Origin: Flavobacteriales bacterium
GTDB lineage: Bacteria; Bacteroidota; Bacteroidia; Flavobacteriales_D; Crocinitomicaceae
DNA length: 28,781 bases
Assembly (NCBI GenBank): GCA_018665005.1
Contig: JABJEE010000112.1
Coordinates: 1 to 28,781 of the forward strand
Direction: 5' to 3'
Shown here: piece after piece, positions 17,068 through 24,137 of the stretch
How the letters are laid out: each line of letters starts with the position of its first letter
Position numbering within the stretch: position 1 is the stretch's first letter
Program-made: the position numbers and the translations under genes
The notes under the pieces: model-generated
What the model was told of the DNA's origin: nothing
Database searches by the model: none
Seen by the model: the letters and a program-made list of their open reading frames with translations, nothing else

Positions 17068-18123
17068 ATGGATTTATCTAAAGACAAAGACCCAGTAATC
17101 AATGAAAAGATGAAAAAGAACCTCGTCTACGTGAGCATCTTTAGCATCATAATGTTTTTTGCGGGTTTATCCTCAGCATACATTGTTCTCATGGGAGACT
17201 CTATATGGATCAAAGCAGCAATGCCAAATGCTTTTTGGTGGAGTTCAGCCATGATATTTTTAAGTAGCATGAGCTTTATTTTTGCCATTAAACAGGCTAA
17301 AAATAACAATTCGAATTTATTGAAAGTGTTTATGTCCATCACTCTTGTTTTAGGCCTTTTATTTATTTTCTTTCAATTTAAAGGATTCAATCAATTAAAA
17401 GAAAAAGGCATTTATGGAACAAGTACAATAATGGTTTCAGAAGGGAAGTATGGTCAGCCGTTTGAAGTTCAAATTAATGGAGATTATGTATATGTGGAAA
17501 ACAACATGTACATGTTAAACAACAAGAAATTGAGCGGAAACGACTTTGAGCTTTTCACTAATTATTTGGGCCAATTTATTCCCTCAAAGAACAACCCTTT
17601 GGGACAAAAACTCACAAAAGATATTTCCAATGTGAATATCATTTATAAAAACAAGCCATTGATTGTCAAAAACAATACATTATACATCAACGATTCAACG
17701 CAACTCGGCCCATCAGATTTCAATAACCTTCATTATTTAGCTCAAAATGTAAAGGAAGGAAGAGTCGATATGGTACCAATTGGCACCATTGGAGAAGATT
17801 ACACTATTTGGTATAAAGGTGAAGAGCTTATTATGAAAAAAAGAAAGCTCGCTGGAAAAAGCGGTAAGTCATTGACAAGCTATGAATTGAATGAAGCTGA
17901 AAGATCTCGAGACAATGCATCTTCTTTTTTATACCTGCTCACCTACGCTCATTTAATGCATGTTCTAGTCGCATTACTCTACTTATTGAGAATTGTTATA
18001 AAAACTTTCAAAAATACATTTAATTCAAAAAATAACCTTTCATTGCGGCTAACTTCCATTTTCTGGCACTTTTTAGGGCTATTGTGGGGCTATTTGATAC
18101 TTTTTTTGATATTTATTCATTAA
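17068..18123 (+). CDS. Cytochrome c oxidase subunit III paralogue 1, with large insertion
   Basis: A 351-residue membrane protein with the five-helix bacterial subunit III plan: TM1 about 17-41 (FAGLSSAYIVLM), TM2 54-76, TM3 85-106 (ending FFQFKGFNQLKEKGIYG), TM4 285-312 (LTYAHLMHVLVALLYLL) and TM5 327-350 (FWHFLGLLWGYLILF). Subunit III stabilises the catalytic core of heme-copper oxidases. The usual five-helix form is near 195 residues; the excess is one hydrophilic block, about 115-283, between TM3 and TM4, predicted periplasmic. Within it two segments look duplicated (142-171 and 199-228), sharing V-x-NN, a D-F pair and YLxQ. The frame is intact and codon use appears continuous. It lies between ctaB and the second subunit III gene, as in other Bacteroidota oxidase operons. 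The role of the extra domain is unknown. Confidence 0.82.
   Translation: MDLSKDKDPVINEKMKKNLVYVSIFSIIMFFAGLSSAYIVLMGDSIWIKAAMPNAFWWSSAMIFLSSMSFIFAIKQAKNNNSNLLKVFMSITLVLGLLFIFFQFKGFNQLKEKGIYGTSTIMVSEGKYGQPFEVQINGDYVYVENNMYMLNNKKLSGNDFELFTNYLGQFIPSKNNPLGQKLTKDISNVNIIYKNKPLIVKNNTLYINDSTQLGPSDFNNLHYLAQNVKEGRVDMVPIGTIGEDYTIWYKGEELIMKKRKLAGKSGKSLTSYELNEAERSRDNASSFLYLLTYAHLMHVLVALLYLLRIVIKTFKNTFNSKNNLSLRLTSIFWHFLGLLWGYLILFLIFIH
17491..17580 (+). repeat. Internal duplicated segment A in subunit III paralogue 1 insertion
   Basis: It encodes residues 142-171 (begins YVENNMYMLNN, ends NYLGQFI). It aligns with 17662-17751 at V, NN, N, L, DF, Y, L and Q with two one-residue gaps. The duplication is visible only at protein level. 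Confidence 0.4.
17662..17751 (+). repeat. Internal duplicated segment B in subunit III paralogue 1 insertion
   Basis: It encodes residues 199-228 (begins IVKNNTLYIND, ends HYLAQNV) and is the partner of 17491-17580. Confidence 0.4.
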
Positions 18124-18144
18124 ACTTGCAGAAAAATAAATTAA

Positions 18145-19167
18145 ATGGCTAGTCAATCAGCGAATTTAGATACGGAAACTCTTTGGGGAGGAAAGGAATC
18201 TCCATTTCAAACGAGTTATGGTAAATTGATGATGTGGTTTTTCCTTGTTTCAGATGCCCTGACTTTTAGTGGTCTTCTTGTTGCCTATGGATTTACAAGA
18301 CACGATACTCTCGAAGCTTGGCCAATTGGAGAAGAGACTTTTAATTCATTACCCGGGTTAGGTCATGGTTTTCCATTAATATACGTTGCCTTAATGACTT
18401 TCATTCTAATTGTTTCTTCTGTAACCATGGTTTTGGCAGTAGAAGCTGGTCATCGTATGGATAAAAAAGGTGTTGTAAAATGGATGATTGCTACCATTAT
18501 TGGTGGGTTTTTCTTTTTGGGTTCTCAAGCTTGGGAATGGAGTCACTTCATACATGGTTCTGAGTTTGGAAAGGTTGAGCTTGCAGACGGCTCACAAGCC
18601 ATTGTAAAAGGACATTTTGGAGAAATAGAGAGTTTCACTGTCACTGAAGCTGGAACCCATCACAAAAAAGGAGATGTAATTAAAGAAGATTTAATGCACA
18701 CTTTTCAGCATGCTGCCGAAAAAGGTCACATCAATAATGGCATTATCGAACTGCATGATGGTTCTAAAGCCTCCATCAAAAAGGCAAAAGATGATCACCT
18801 TAAATTAATTATTAAAAAAGACGGAAAATCCTATACAGTTGGAAAAGAAATTGAAGGAAAAAAAGCAGAAGATTTGTACTACAGCGCGATTTATAGTGGC
18901 GAAGAAAATCGTGTAATTTATGGTGCGAACCTCAATAAAAACGAATACGGACCACAACAATACGGTCAGTTCTTCTTTTTCATTACAGGGTTTCATGGAT
19001 TTCACGTTTTCTCAGGAGTATTGATTAATATCCTGATTTTAATTGGTGTAATGCGAGGGGTATATCATAAAAGAGGCCATTACGAAATGGTTGAGAAAAC
19101 CGGCCTGTATTGGCATTTTGTAGATTTAGTTTGGGTATTTGTTTTTACCTTCTTTTATCTCATTTAA
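18145..19167 (+). CDS. Cytochrome c oxidase subunit III paralogue 2, with insertion
   Basis: A 340-residue five-helix subunit III: TM1 about 25-50 (YGKLMMWFFLVSDALTFSGL), TM2 75-101, TM3 110-136 (GSQAWEWSHFIHG), TM4 273-305 (QFFFFITGFHGFHVFSGV) and TM5 316-340 (YWHFVDLVWVFVFTFFYLI). The TGFHGFHV and WHFVDLVW motifs are classic subunit III signatures and are better conserved than in paralogue 1. A hydrophilic block of about 130 residues (139-270) separates TM3 and TM4 on the predicted periplasmic side; it contains histidine clusters (GTHHKKGD, MHTFQHAAEKGH). I recall flavobacterial subunit III proteins of about 325 residues, so an insertion here is probably lineage-typical. It is 21 bases after paralogue 1 and 12 bases before subunit IV, in one operon. 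Confidence 0.92.
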   Translation: MASQSANLDTETLWGGKESPFQTSYGKLMMWFFLVSDALTFSGLLVAYGFTRHDTLEAWPIGEETFNSLPGLGHGFPLIYVALMTFILIVSSVTMVLAVEAGHRMDKKGVVKWMIATIIGGFFFLGSQAWEWSHFIHGSEFGKVELADGSQAIVKGHFGEIESFTVTEAGTHHKKGDVIKEDLMHTFQHAAEKGHINNGIIELHDGSKASIKKAKDDHLKLIIKKDGKSYTVGKEIEGKKAEDLYYSAIYSGEENRVIYGANLNKNEYGPQQYGQFFFFITGFHGFHVFSGVLINILILIGVMRGVYHKRGHYEMVEKTGLYWHFVDLVWVFVFTFFYLI

Positions 19168-19179
19168 ATTTAACGCTTT

Positions 19180-19542
19180 ATGGAAAGAGACGACTTAATA
19201 GAATATTCGCTTAACGGGCATCATTCTGATGATGAAGGAAAGCTGATCAGAAAAAAAATCTGGAAAGTTACGATACTTTTAACGGCCATTACGGTTTTAG
19301 AAGTGGCACTTGGTGCATACATCAAACAAAGTTCAGGTGCTTGGCCTTATGTAAAGTGGTCGTTTGTTGCACTTACACTTTTGAAAGCGGGTTACATTGT
19401 TATGGTGTTTATGCACCTCGGAGATGAAAAGAAATGGCTAAGAAATGTTGTTCTTATTCCATATGCTTTGTTTATTATGTATCTCATATTTATCGCCCTG
19501 TGGGAGGCTTTAGCGGTGGGAGACGCATGGATGGGTGCTTAA
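19180..19542 (+). CDS. Cytochrome c oxidase subunit IV family protein
   Basis: A 120-residue protein with three membrane helices: about 28-48 (KVTILLTAITVLEVALGAYI), 58-82 (KWSFVALTLLKAGYIVMVFMHLGDE) and 88-112 (VVLIPYALFIMYLIFIALWEALAV). The KAGYIVMVFMHLGDEKKWLR block is characteristic of the prokaryotic subunit IV (caa3/CtaF-type) family, a small accessory subunit of heme-copper oxidase complexes. The soluble N-terminus (HHSDDEGKLIRKKIW) is cytoplasmic. Length is normal. It is 12 bases after subunit III paralogue 2 and 9 bases before the Sco-like gene, firmly within the oxidase operon. Confidence 0.9.
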   Translation: MERDDLIEYSLNGHHSDDEGKLIRKKIWKVTILLTAITVLEVALGAYIKQSSGAWPYVKWSFVALTLLKAGYIVMVFMHLGDEKKWLRNVVLIPYALFIMYLIFIALWEALAVGDAWMGA

Positions 19543-19551
19543 TTTATCTCT

Positions 19552-20202
19552 TTGACAAAAAAAAGATTCAATAATTTTTTGGGATTTATGCTGGTGTTTG
19601 GGCCAGCGGTCATATTTATATCCATGACCTTATTCATGACTCGTTCTTGTGAACACAAGTTCGAAACACTTGAAAACTACGGCACAATCACCTCTTTTAA
19701 TTTTACAGATGTAAATGGGAATAAGAGGAGCTCACTTGACTTTAAAGGAGACATTGTCTTAATCTCTACCATACAAGAGTCCTGTCCAGACAGTTGTTCC
19801 GTATTGTTGTGGAATATCAATCAAACGATTTACCAACGCATCTGGAACAACAGAACGAAAAAGAGAAAACAAGTTAAAATACTTTCGTTTGTTACAGATG
19901 GCAACGGTGATCCCATTAAGGACTTATCGCCTATTGAAGACCTGTTAAAAAAGATAGTGCCTAACTATGACCCTTCTATCTGGGTTTTGGCAAAGGGCGA
20001 CGTGAAGTCTATCTACAATATAGAACACAATGGAGCATCTCTTTTACAAGATGGAAATAAATTTCAAGAGCTCATGTTACTTATGGATAAAAAGCAATGT
20101 TTACGAATGGTTTTATCCGGGAAAAAAGAAGGACACATAAGACGAATGGAACAAAGTATGGCCTTGCTGCAAAAAGAATATGATAAGGCGAATTCTAATT
20201 AA
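19552..20202 (+). CDS. Degenerate Sco-like, membrane-anchored thioredoxin-fold protein
   Basis: A 216-residue protein anchored by one N-terminal helix (about 9-29, FLGFMLVFGPAVIFISMTLF), with the rest presumably periplasmic. It keeps a Sco-like cysteine pair CPDSC (Cys78 and Cys82, CX3C) after the strand DIVLISTIQES, then the strand KILSFVTDG. The histidine that Sco proteins use with the two cysteines to bind copper is missing: the equivalent position before the LLMDKKQCLRM strand is a phenylalanine, whereas the next gene has it. It also lacks the proline after the second cysteine. The start is TTG at 19552, giving MTKKRFNN; the next ATG (Met13) would cut into the membrane helix. It sits 9 bases after subunit IV and 8 bases before the canonical Sco gene. 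It is probably an oxidase assembly redox factor; copper delivery itself is doubtful. Confidence 0.7.
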   Translation: MTKKRFNNFLGFMLVFGPAVIFISMTLFMTRSCEHKFETLENYGTITSFNFTDVNGNKRSSLDFKGDIVLISTIQESCPDSCSVLLWNINQTIYQRIWNNRTKKRKQVKILSFVTDGNGDPIKDLSPIEDLLKKIVPNYDPSIWVLAKGDVKSIYNIEHNGASLLQDGNKFQELMLLMDKKQCLRMVLSGKKEGHIRRMEQSMALLQKEYDKANSN

Positions 20203-20210
20203 CGAAAACA

Positions 20211-20903
20211 ATGAGACTGTTTTATCTTGTACTGTTGCTATTTTTAATCACAAGTTGTTCTGAGGAAAACCCTGTTCAAATTCAAAAGAAATCTAATAAA
20301 CTGCCTTACATTGGGCATGTTGATGTTGTTGAATCTAAAGAAAACGGAGAAGAAATTACCGATACGATTTTTGAAACCATCCCCTATTTTAGTTTTTTGA
20401 ATCAAGACTCAATAGAGGTCAATAAGTCTACCTATAAAGACAAAATAATTGTTGCTGAATTCTTCTTTGCCTCGTGCCCAACCATTTGCCCATTAATGAA
20501 CGACCAAATGGCAAAGCTTTACCATTGGCTAGAAAAAAACAGGTATCTCGAATATTTCCAAATCTTGTCATTTTCGATAGATCCCTCAAACGACATCCCC
20601 TCAGTTCTAAAAAAGTTTAAAGACAGCTACTGTGACAATTGTCCCAACTGGGATTTCTTGACAGGTGATGAAAAAGAAACTCATCAACTGGGAATTGATA
20701 GCTTCAAAATATTTGCAGGCAAAGATAAGGGCGCCGCTGGTGGATACGCCCATTCTGGGGCCTTTTCACTCGTAGATAAAAAAAAACGGGTGAGAGGCGT
20801 GTACAACATCACGGATGAAAACGGGGATGTGAACAAAAAAGAATTTGACAGGTTAAAGAAAGAAATTGATAAACTGATGCGTTATGAGTACAACTTTAAA
20901 TAA
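20211..20903 (+). CDS. SCO1/SenC family copper-chaperone lipoprotein
   Basis: A 230-residue lipoprotein: the signal peptide ends in the lipobox LITSC with Cys16 as the lipidated residue. The thioredoxin-fold domain (about 55-225) has the copper site CPTICP (Cys89 and Cys93, after FFFAS) and the third ligand His181 in GGYAHSGAFSLVD, so the complete Sco metal site is present. FSIDPSNDIP and NWDFLTGDEKE are further Sco blocks. Sco proteins deliver copper to, or reduce the cysteines of, the CuA centre in oxidase subunit II. An additional cysteine pair, CDNC (141 and 144), lies just before the NWDFLTG block. The 3' end overlaps the DUF420 gene by 20 bases in another frame, so the two are probably translationally coupled. 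Confidence 0.93.
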   Translation: MRLFYLVLLLFLITSCSEENPVQIQKKSNKLPYIGHVDVVESKENGEEITDTIFETIPYFSFLNQDSIEVNKSTYKDKIIVAEFFFASCPTICPLMNDQMAKLYHWLEKNRYLEYFQILSFSIDPSNDIPSVLKKFKDSYCDNCPNWDFLTGDEKETHQLGIDSFKIFAGKDKGAAGGYAHSGAFSLVDKKKRVRGVYNITDENGDVNKKEFDRLKKEIDKLMRYEYNFK

Positions 20904-21408
20904 TTCGAAAAAAATAAAGCAAGCGATAATCGCTGTGTCAGTTGTTATTCCTATAGCAGTTGCGGTATTATTTACCATAAAAATTGAGGGTGTTGATTTG
21001 AGCTTTCTGCCTCCCGTATATGCTTCTTTAAACGGGTTAACCGCCATTGGCTTAATCGTTGCGATTTTGGCCATAAAAAATAAAAATAGAACGCTTCATC
21101 AACGCGCAATTCAAGTTTGTTTGACTTTTTCTATTCTCTTTTTATTACTTTACGTTTTGTATCATATGACATCTGATAGCACTCCATATGGAGGGGACGG
21201 GGCATTAAAATATGCTTATTTTATTCTTCTCATTTCTCATATATTATTGAGTTTAGTCGTAATACCGATTGTTTTATTCTCTTATCTATTTGCTTGGCAG
21301 GGAGACTTTGAAAGACATAAGAAATGGACAAGGTTTGCGTTTCCTCTTTGGTTTTACGTTGCGGCTTCGGGAGTTTTGGTTTACTTTATGATTTCCCCGT
21401 ATTATTAA
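20884..21408 (+). CDS. DUF420 family membrane protein (CtaM-like oxidase assembly factor)
   Basis: A 174-residue protein with about five helices. The N-terminus is short and basic (MSTTLNNSKKIKQ), then helices at about 14-31, 43-62, 74-92, 108-132 and 148-170. Family-typical histidines occur in RTLHQRAIQ, LLYVLYHMT, LLISHILLSL and FERHKKWTRFAFPLW. DUF420 includes Staphylococcus CtaM, which is needed for maturation of a heme-copper oxidase, and it commonly follows sco in Bacteroidota oxidase operons. It is the last gene of the operon: its start lies 20 bases inside the Sco gene and its stop is 3 bases from the stop of the convergent OmpA-family gene, leaving no room for a dedicated terminator. 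Confidence 0.9.
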   Translation: MSTTLNNSKKIKQAIIAVSVVIPIAVAVLFTIKIEGVDLSFLPPVYASLNGLTAIGLIVAILAIKNKNRTLHQRAIQVCLTFSILFLLLYVLYHMTSDSTPYGGDGALKYAYFILLISHILLSLVVIPIVLFSYLFAWQGDFERHKKWTRFAFPLWFYVAASGVLVYFMISPYY

Positions 21409-21411
21409 AAG

Positions 21412-22557
21412 CTAGTTAATCAATACTTCTACACGCCGATTGGCCTCTTTTTCCATTTCATTTTTGGGCTCGTCATGAACTGGTTTATCAAATCCAAACC
21501 CCACGGAACTCAATCGATCAGAAGAGATTCCTGCATCTATTAAGTAATCCAAAACACTTTTCGCTCTTTTCTTTGATAACCTCTTAGACCTCATCGGCTT
21601 TTTCCCATCGCCATTAACGTGCCCTTGAATTTCAATATGTACAGTAGGGTTTACCAACAAGAAATCTCTCAGTCGATTCAATTTTGGCGCTGACTCCTCT
21701 AAAATGATTGCCATCCCTGCAGCAAAATAGATTTCATCTATTTTTGCAACTGTTCCTCTAACTAAGGGCTTTAAATAAATGGTGTCTTGGAAACCATTAT
21801 CACCCAAAAGAATTTCATAATCTTCCTCATCATATGATAAAAACCCTTCAGCATCTACCTTTAGCTCGCATTTTTTAACATTGCGTTTCAGATTCATAAT
21901 TAAATCACTTGCCACATACGCACCATTTATTTCATTCGATCCATTAAATGAAATTTTACCCTTTACTGGCATATGGTCCTGAAAATTCCTAATACACAAA
22001 GTGTACTTCTTGTCTTTAGATGGCTTTGTAAGGTCAAACAACAATGAGTCAATTATTTTATTCCCATCAGAATCTTGAGGGGAAAAATTGATTTCTAATT
22101 CTAATGAATCCTTGATTTTTTCTGCAGCCACAAGGACAATAGCATATTTTAAACCTTCTTCAATAAACAAACTCCTACTCAAAAGCAAATCTCTTTTGGG
22201 CGCATTTAGTAAAAGCTTTGCTTTACTTTTTTTAAAGTCACTACAAATTCCATCCTTATTTTCAGCGAAAACAAACGTGCTAAAAGAAAGGTCTTGGTCT
22301 TTTACTTTCAATTTGATTTGACCAGAAGATGGGGGAACGAAAAACAACCAAATCTGATTTTTTGTGATTTCACCATCTGTACCATAACCATTAAGATTTG
22401 TACGATCAATTCCTTTCCTCCCTTGAAATGCAATGTGATAAAAATTGTTTTGAGATAAGGATATTCCTTGCTCGCAATTATAATATGAAGATCTTTGCCC
22501 AATGATTTCTAACGGGAAAAAGATCGTAATCAAAAAGAAAAGCGTGTAAATTCTCAT
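21412..22557 (-). CDS. OmpA-family protein with N-terminal extracytoplasmic domains
   Basis: A 381-residue protein with a signal peptide (about 1-20, ending LEIIG). Residues 21-160 form a beta-rich region, 185-265 resemble a carboxypeptidase-regulatory-like sandwich (GKISFNGSNEINGAYVASDL), and 270-381 form an OmpA C-terminal domain: IYFAAGMAIILEESAPKLNRL, then IEIQGHVNGDG, LSKKRAKSVLDYL, SVGFGFDKP and ANRRVEVLI. Such domains bind peptidoglycan. The arginine of LSxxRA (Arg331) is present, but the aspartate of the usual GHTD motif is replaced by asparagine (Asn315). No porin barrel is evident, so it is probably a periplasmic or outer-membrane-attached linker. Its ATG directly follows the TAA of the DUF4403 gene (TAAATG), indicating coupling. 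Confidence 0.87.
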   Translation of the reverse strand: MRIYTLFFLITIFFPLEIIGQRSSYYNCEQGISLSQNNFYHIAFQGRKGIDRTNLNGYGTDGEITKNQIWLFFVPPSSGQIKLKVKDQDLSFSTFVFAENKDGICSDFKKSKAKLLLNAPKRDLLLSRSLFIEEGLKYAIVLVAAEKIKDSLELEINFSPQDSDGNKIIDSLLFDLTKPSKDKKYTLCIRNFQDHMPVKGKISFNGSNEINGAYVASDLIMNLKRNVKKCELKVDAEGFLSYDEEDYEILLGDNGFQDTIYLKPLVRGTVAKIDEIYFAAGMAIILEESAPKLNRLRDFLLVNPTVHIEIQGHVNGDGKKPMRSKRLSKKRAKSVLDYLIDAGISSDRLSSVGFGFDKPVHDEPKNEMEKEANRRVEVLIN

Positions 22558-23958
22558 TTAATCAAGTGTAATTTTCAAGTCTCCTGTAATACTTGTGCGA
22601 ATAGTTATAGACTTGGAAGTTAACAATAAGTTCATTATTCGCAACTTATCAATACTTGTTTCTGCCATTACCCCATCCTGAATCTCACCATTCATCTTTT
22701 CTAAGAGCTGTGATTTTATTGTAATTATTTTTTGTGATAGATCTATAGATGATTTTTCTTTTATTTGATGAATTAGACTTTTACTCATAATCCATTGCGC
22801 TGACTTCAGAAGAAAGCTCTTTGTTTTGATTTCGAAATCTATATCTTCAAAACTTAAAATCTGATTTTCTTCATCTAAAACAGGTGTTCCGATAAGGTAG
22901 AAAATCCCATTCCGATGTCCATCAAAAGAAACCTTAAAAACAAGTTTTCCTTCAGAAGCGCCAATTATACTTAGGTCTTTTATGATGAATTCCCTCCCCT
23001 TAATTAAGATTTCATAATTATAAAACTCCTTTTTCAAGAGAGACGACAAAGAGTCGTAGCCGGCATTCAAATCCGCAGTGATATCAAATCCGCTGACTTG
23101 GTTATAGTCCGGCATATCACCTAAATTATTATTTATCACCTCTTGCTTTTGCGTTGAGATGAATGGAGAGAAGAATAAGTTTAAATTAAACAAAGCCTCT
23201 TTATCATTATAACGCAAATCACTAATGGCAATTCGGTTTGGATTCATAAATAGATAGCCATAGGGTCCTAATTCAATAGGGGTTTTTAGTGCCTTCCAAA
23301 CCGAATCCACTTTGCTTTTTACATCAATAGCCGAAATCTCTTTGTCAATTTTTGACTCCATTGCTTTTAGCTCATTTTCAACTTCCGCCTTTACTTTATT
23401 GGTGACATCAATATTGATAAATGTAATTTCGCACGGATCATTAATTTGGAAGTTTTTCAAATGAGTTTGCGAACTCAAGCTGTAATCTTTATTCAGTTTT
23501 ATGGATGTCCCGTATGTCATGCTATACCTCCTTCTTGGCTCTCCAATTCCACATGAGCCAGAAATACGTGGGACAGTGCACGAACTTTTCCCAAGTAATG
23601 AAACACACAAAGGACAATAATTTAACTTGAGAGAAAAATCTCCTTTCAGCATATAATTCACCTCATTTGAAGAGGTACTAAAAACAATTGGTTTTCGTTT
23701 AAAGTCATAATTATAACTAACACCTTCACACACAGCCTTTGCTCCTGTAAAAGTTTTCGGGGTGCTTTTTTCAACCAAATTTAATACTGGAGCCATATTG
23801 ATTTGCAATTCAATGCTCATGATGGACTCTTTTGACGTGAACGCCTCCGCTTCATCAGCTTGTAATTCTGGAAGAGAGGCCTCTATTGTCCGACAAGCAG
23901 AACAAAGGCAAAAAAGGAAAACCAGATAAAATAAAACCCTTTGTCGATTGTAACTCAT
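22558..23958 (-). CDS. DUF4403 family lipoprotein
   Basis: A 466-residue protein with a lipoprotein signal (lipobox CSAC, Cys22), so it is anchored to a membrane facing the periplasm or surface. Residues 46-60 (SIMSIELQINMAPVLNLVE) and the following FTGAKAVCEGVSYNYDFKRKPIVF match the opening of DUF4403 proteins. A cysteine cluster follows (Cys77, 115, 118, 127, 136, in NYCPLC and SSCTVPRISGSC). The middle has an amphipathic helix (about 195-225), then a GPYGYLFMNPNRIAISDL strand pair typical of the family, and the C-terminal half repeats a related strand-helix pattern ending LKITLD. The function of DUF4403 is unknown to me. The gene is immediately followed by the OmpA-family gene, suggesting the two act together in the envelope. 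A 14-bp palindrome lies upstream at 24018-24031. Confidence 0.78.
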   Translation of the reverse strand: MSYNRQRVLFYLVFLFCLCSACRTIEASLPELQADEAEAFTSKESIMSIELQINMAPVLNLVEKSTPKTFTGAKAVCEGVSYNYDFKRKPIVFSTSSNEVNYMLKGDFSLKLNYCPLCVSLLGKSSCTVPRISGSCGIGEPRRRYSMTYGTSIKLNKDYSLSSQTHLKNFQINDPCEITFINIDVTNKVKAEVENELKAMESKIDKEISAIDVKSKVDSVWKALKTPIELGPYGYLFMNPNRIAISDLRYNDKEALFNLNLFFSPFISTQKQEVINNNLGDMPDYNQVSGFDITADLNAGYDSLSSLLKKEFYNYEILIKGREFIIKDLSIIGASEGKLVFKVSFDGHRNGIFYLIGTPVLDEENQILSFEDIDFEIKTKSFLLKSAQWIMSKSLIHQIKEKSSIDLSQKIITIKSQLLEKMNGEIQDGVMAETSIDKLRIMNLLLTSKSITIRTSITGDLKITLD

Positions 23959-24017
23959 GTATTGTTTTTCTAGTCTGTCCTAAATTAATTCATTTTTTTG
24001 ATTCAACACCCTATCTT

Positions 24018-24031
24018 TTGTATATACAAAC
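24018..24031. promoter_or_regulatory. 14-bp perfect palindrome, possible operator
   Basis: TTTGTATATACAAA is a perfect inverted repeat in the 179-base divergent gap between the DUF4403 gene (start 23958) and the isocitrate dehydrogenase gene (start 24138). Its size and symmetry suit a dimeric regulator. AT-rich palindromes also arise by chance. Confidence 0.3.
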
Positions 24032-24095
24032 ACTCTTTATCTCCCTGTATAAAAATTTGGCTTTGAATATCAACCATTAGCTCCGAAAGAATCAT

Positions 24096-24103
24096 TAAAT
24101 TTG
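24096..24103 (+). promoter_or_regulatory. Candidate -7 promoter element of the isocitrate dehydrogenase gene
   Basis: TAAATTTG matches TAnnTTTG, 34 bases before the start codon at 24138, the same distance as the candidate element before ctaB. A TTTG at 24062-24065 lies too far upstream (30 bases) to be a normal -33 element. Confidence 0.42.
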
Positions 24104-24137
24104 CTCTTCTTTATGCCTTAATCATAAAACAAATATT

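Noticed and set aside
17416..17916. The insertion in subunit III paralogue 1 as an inserted mobile element or intein
   Set aside because: There are no terminal repeats, no intein splice motifs and no stop codons; the reading frame is continuous.
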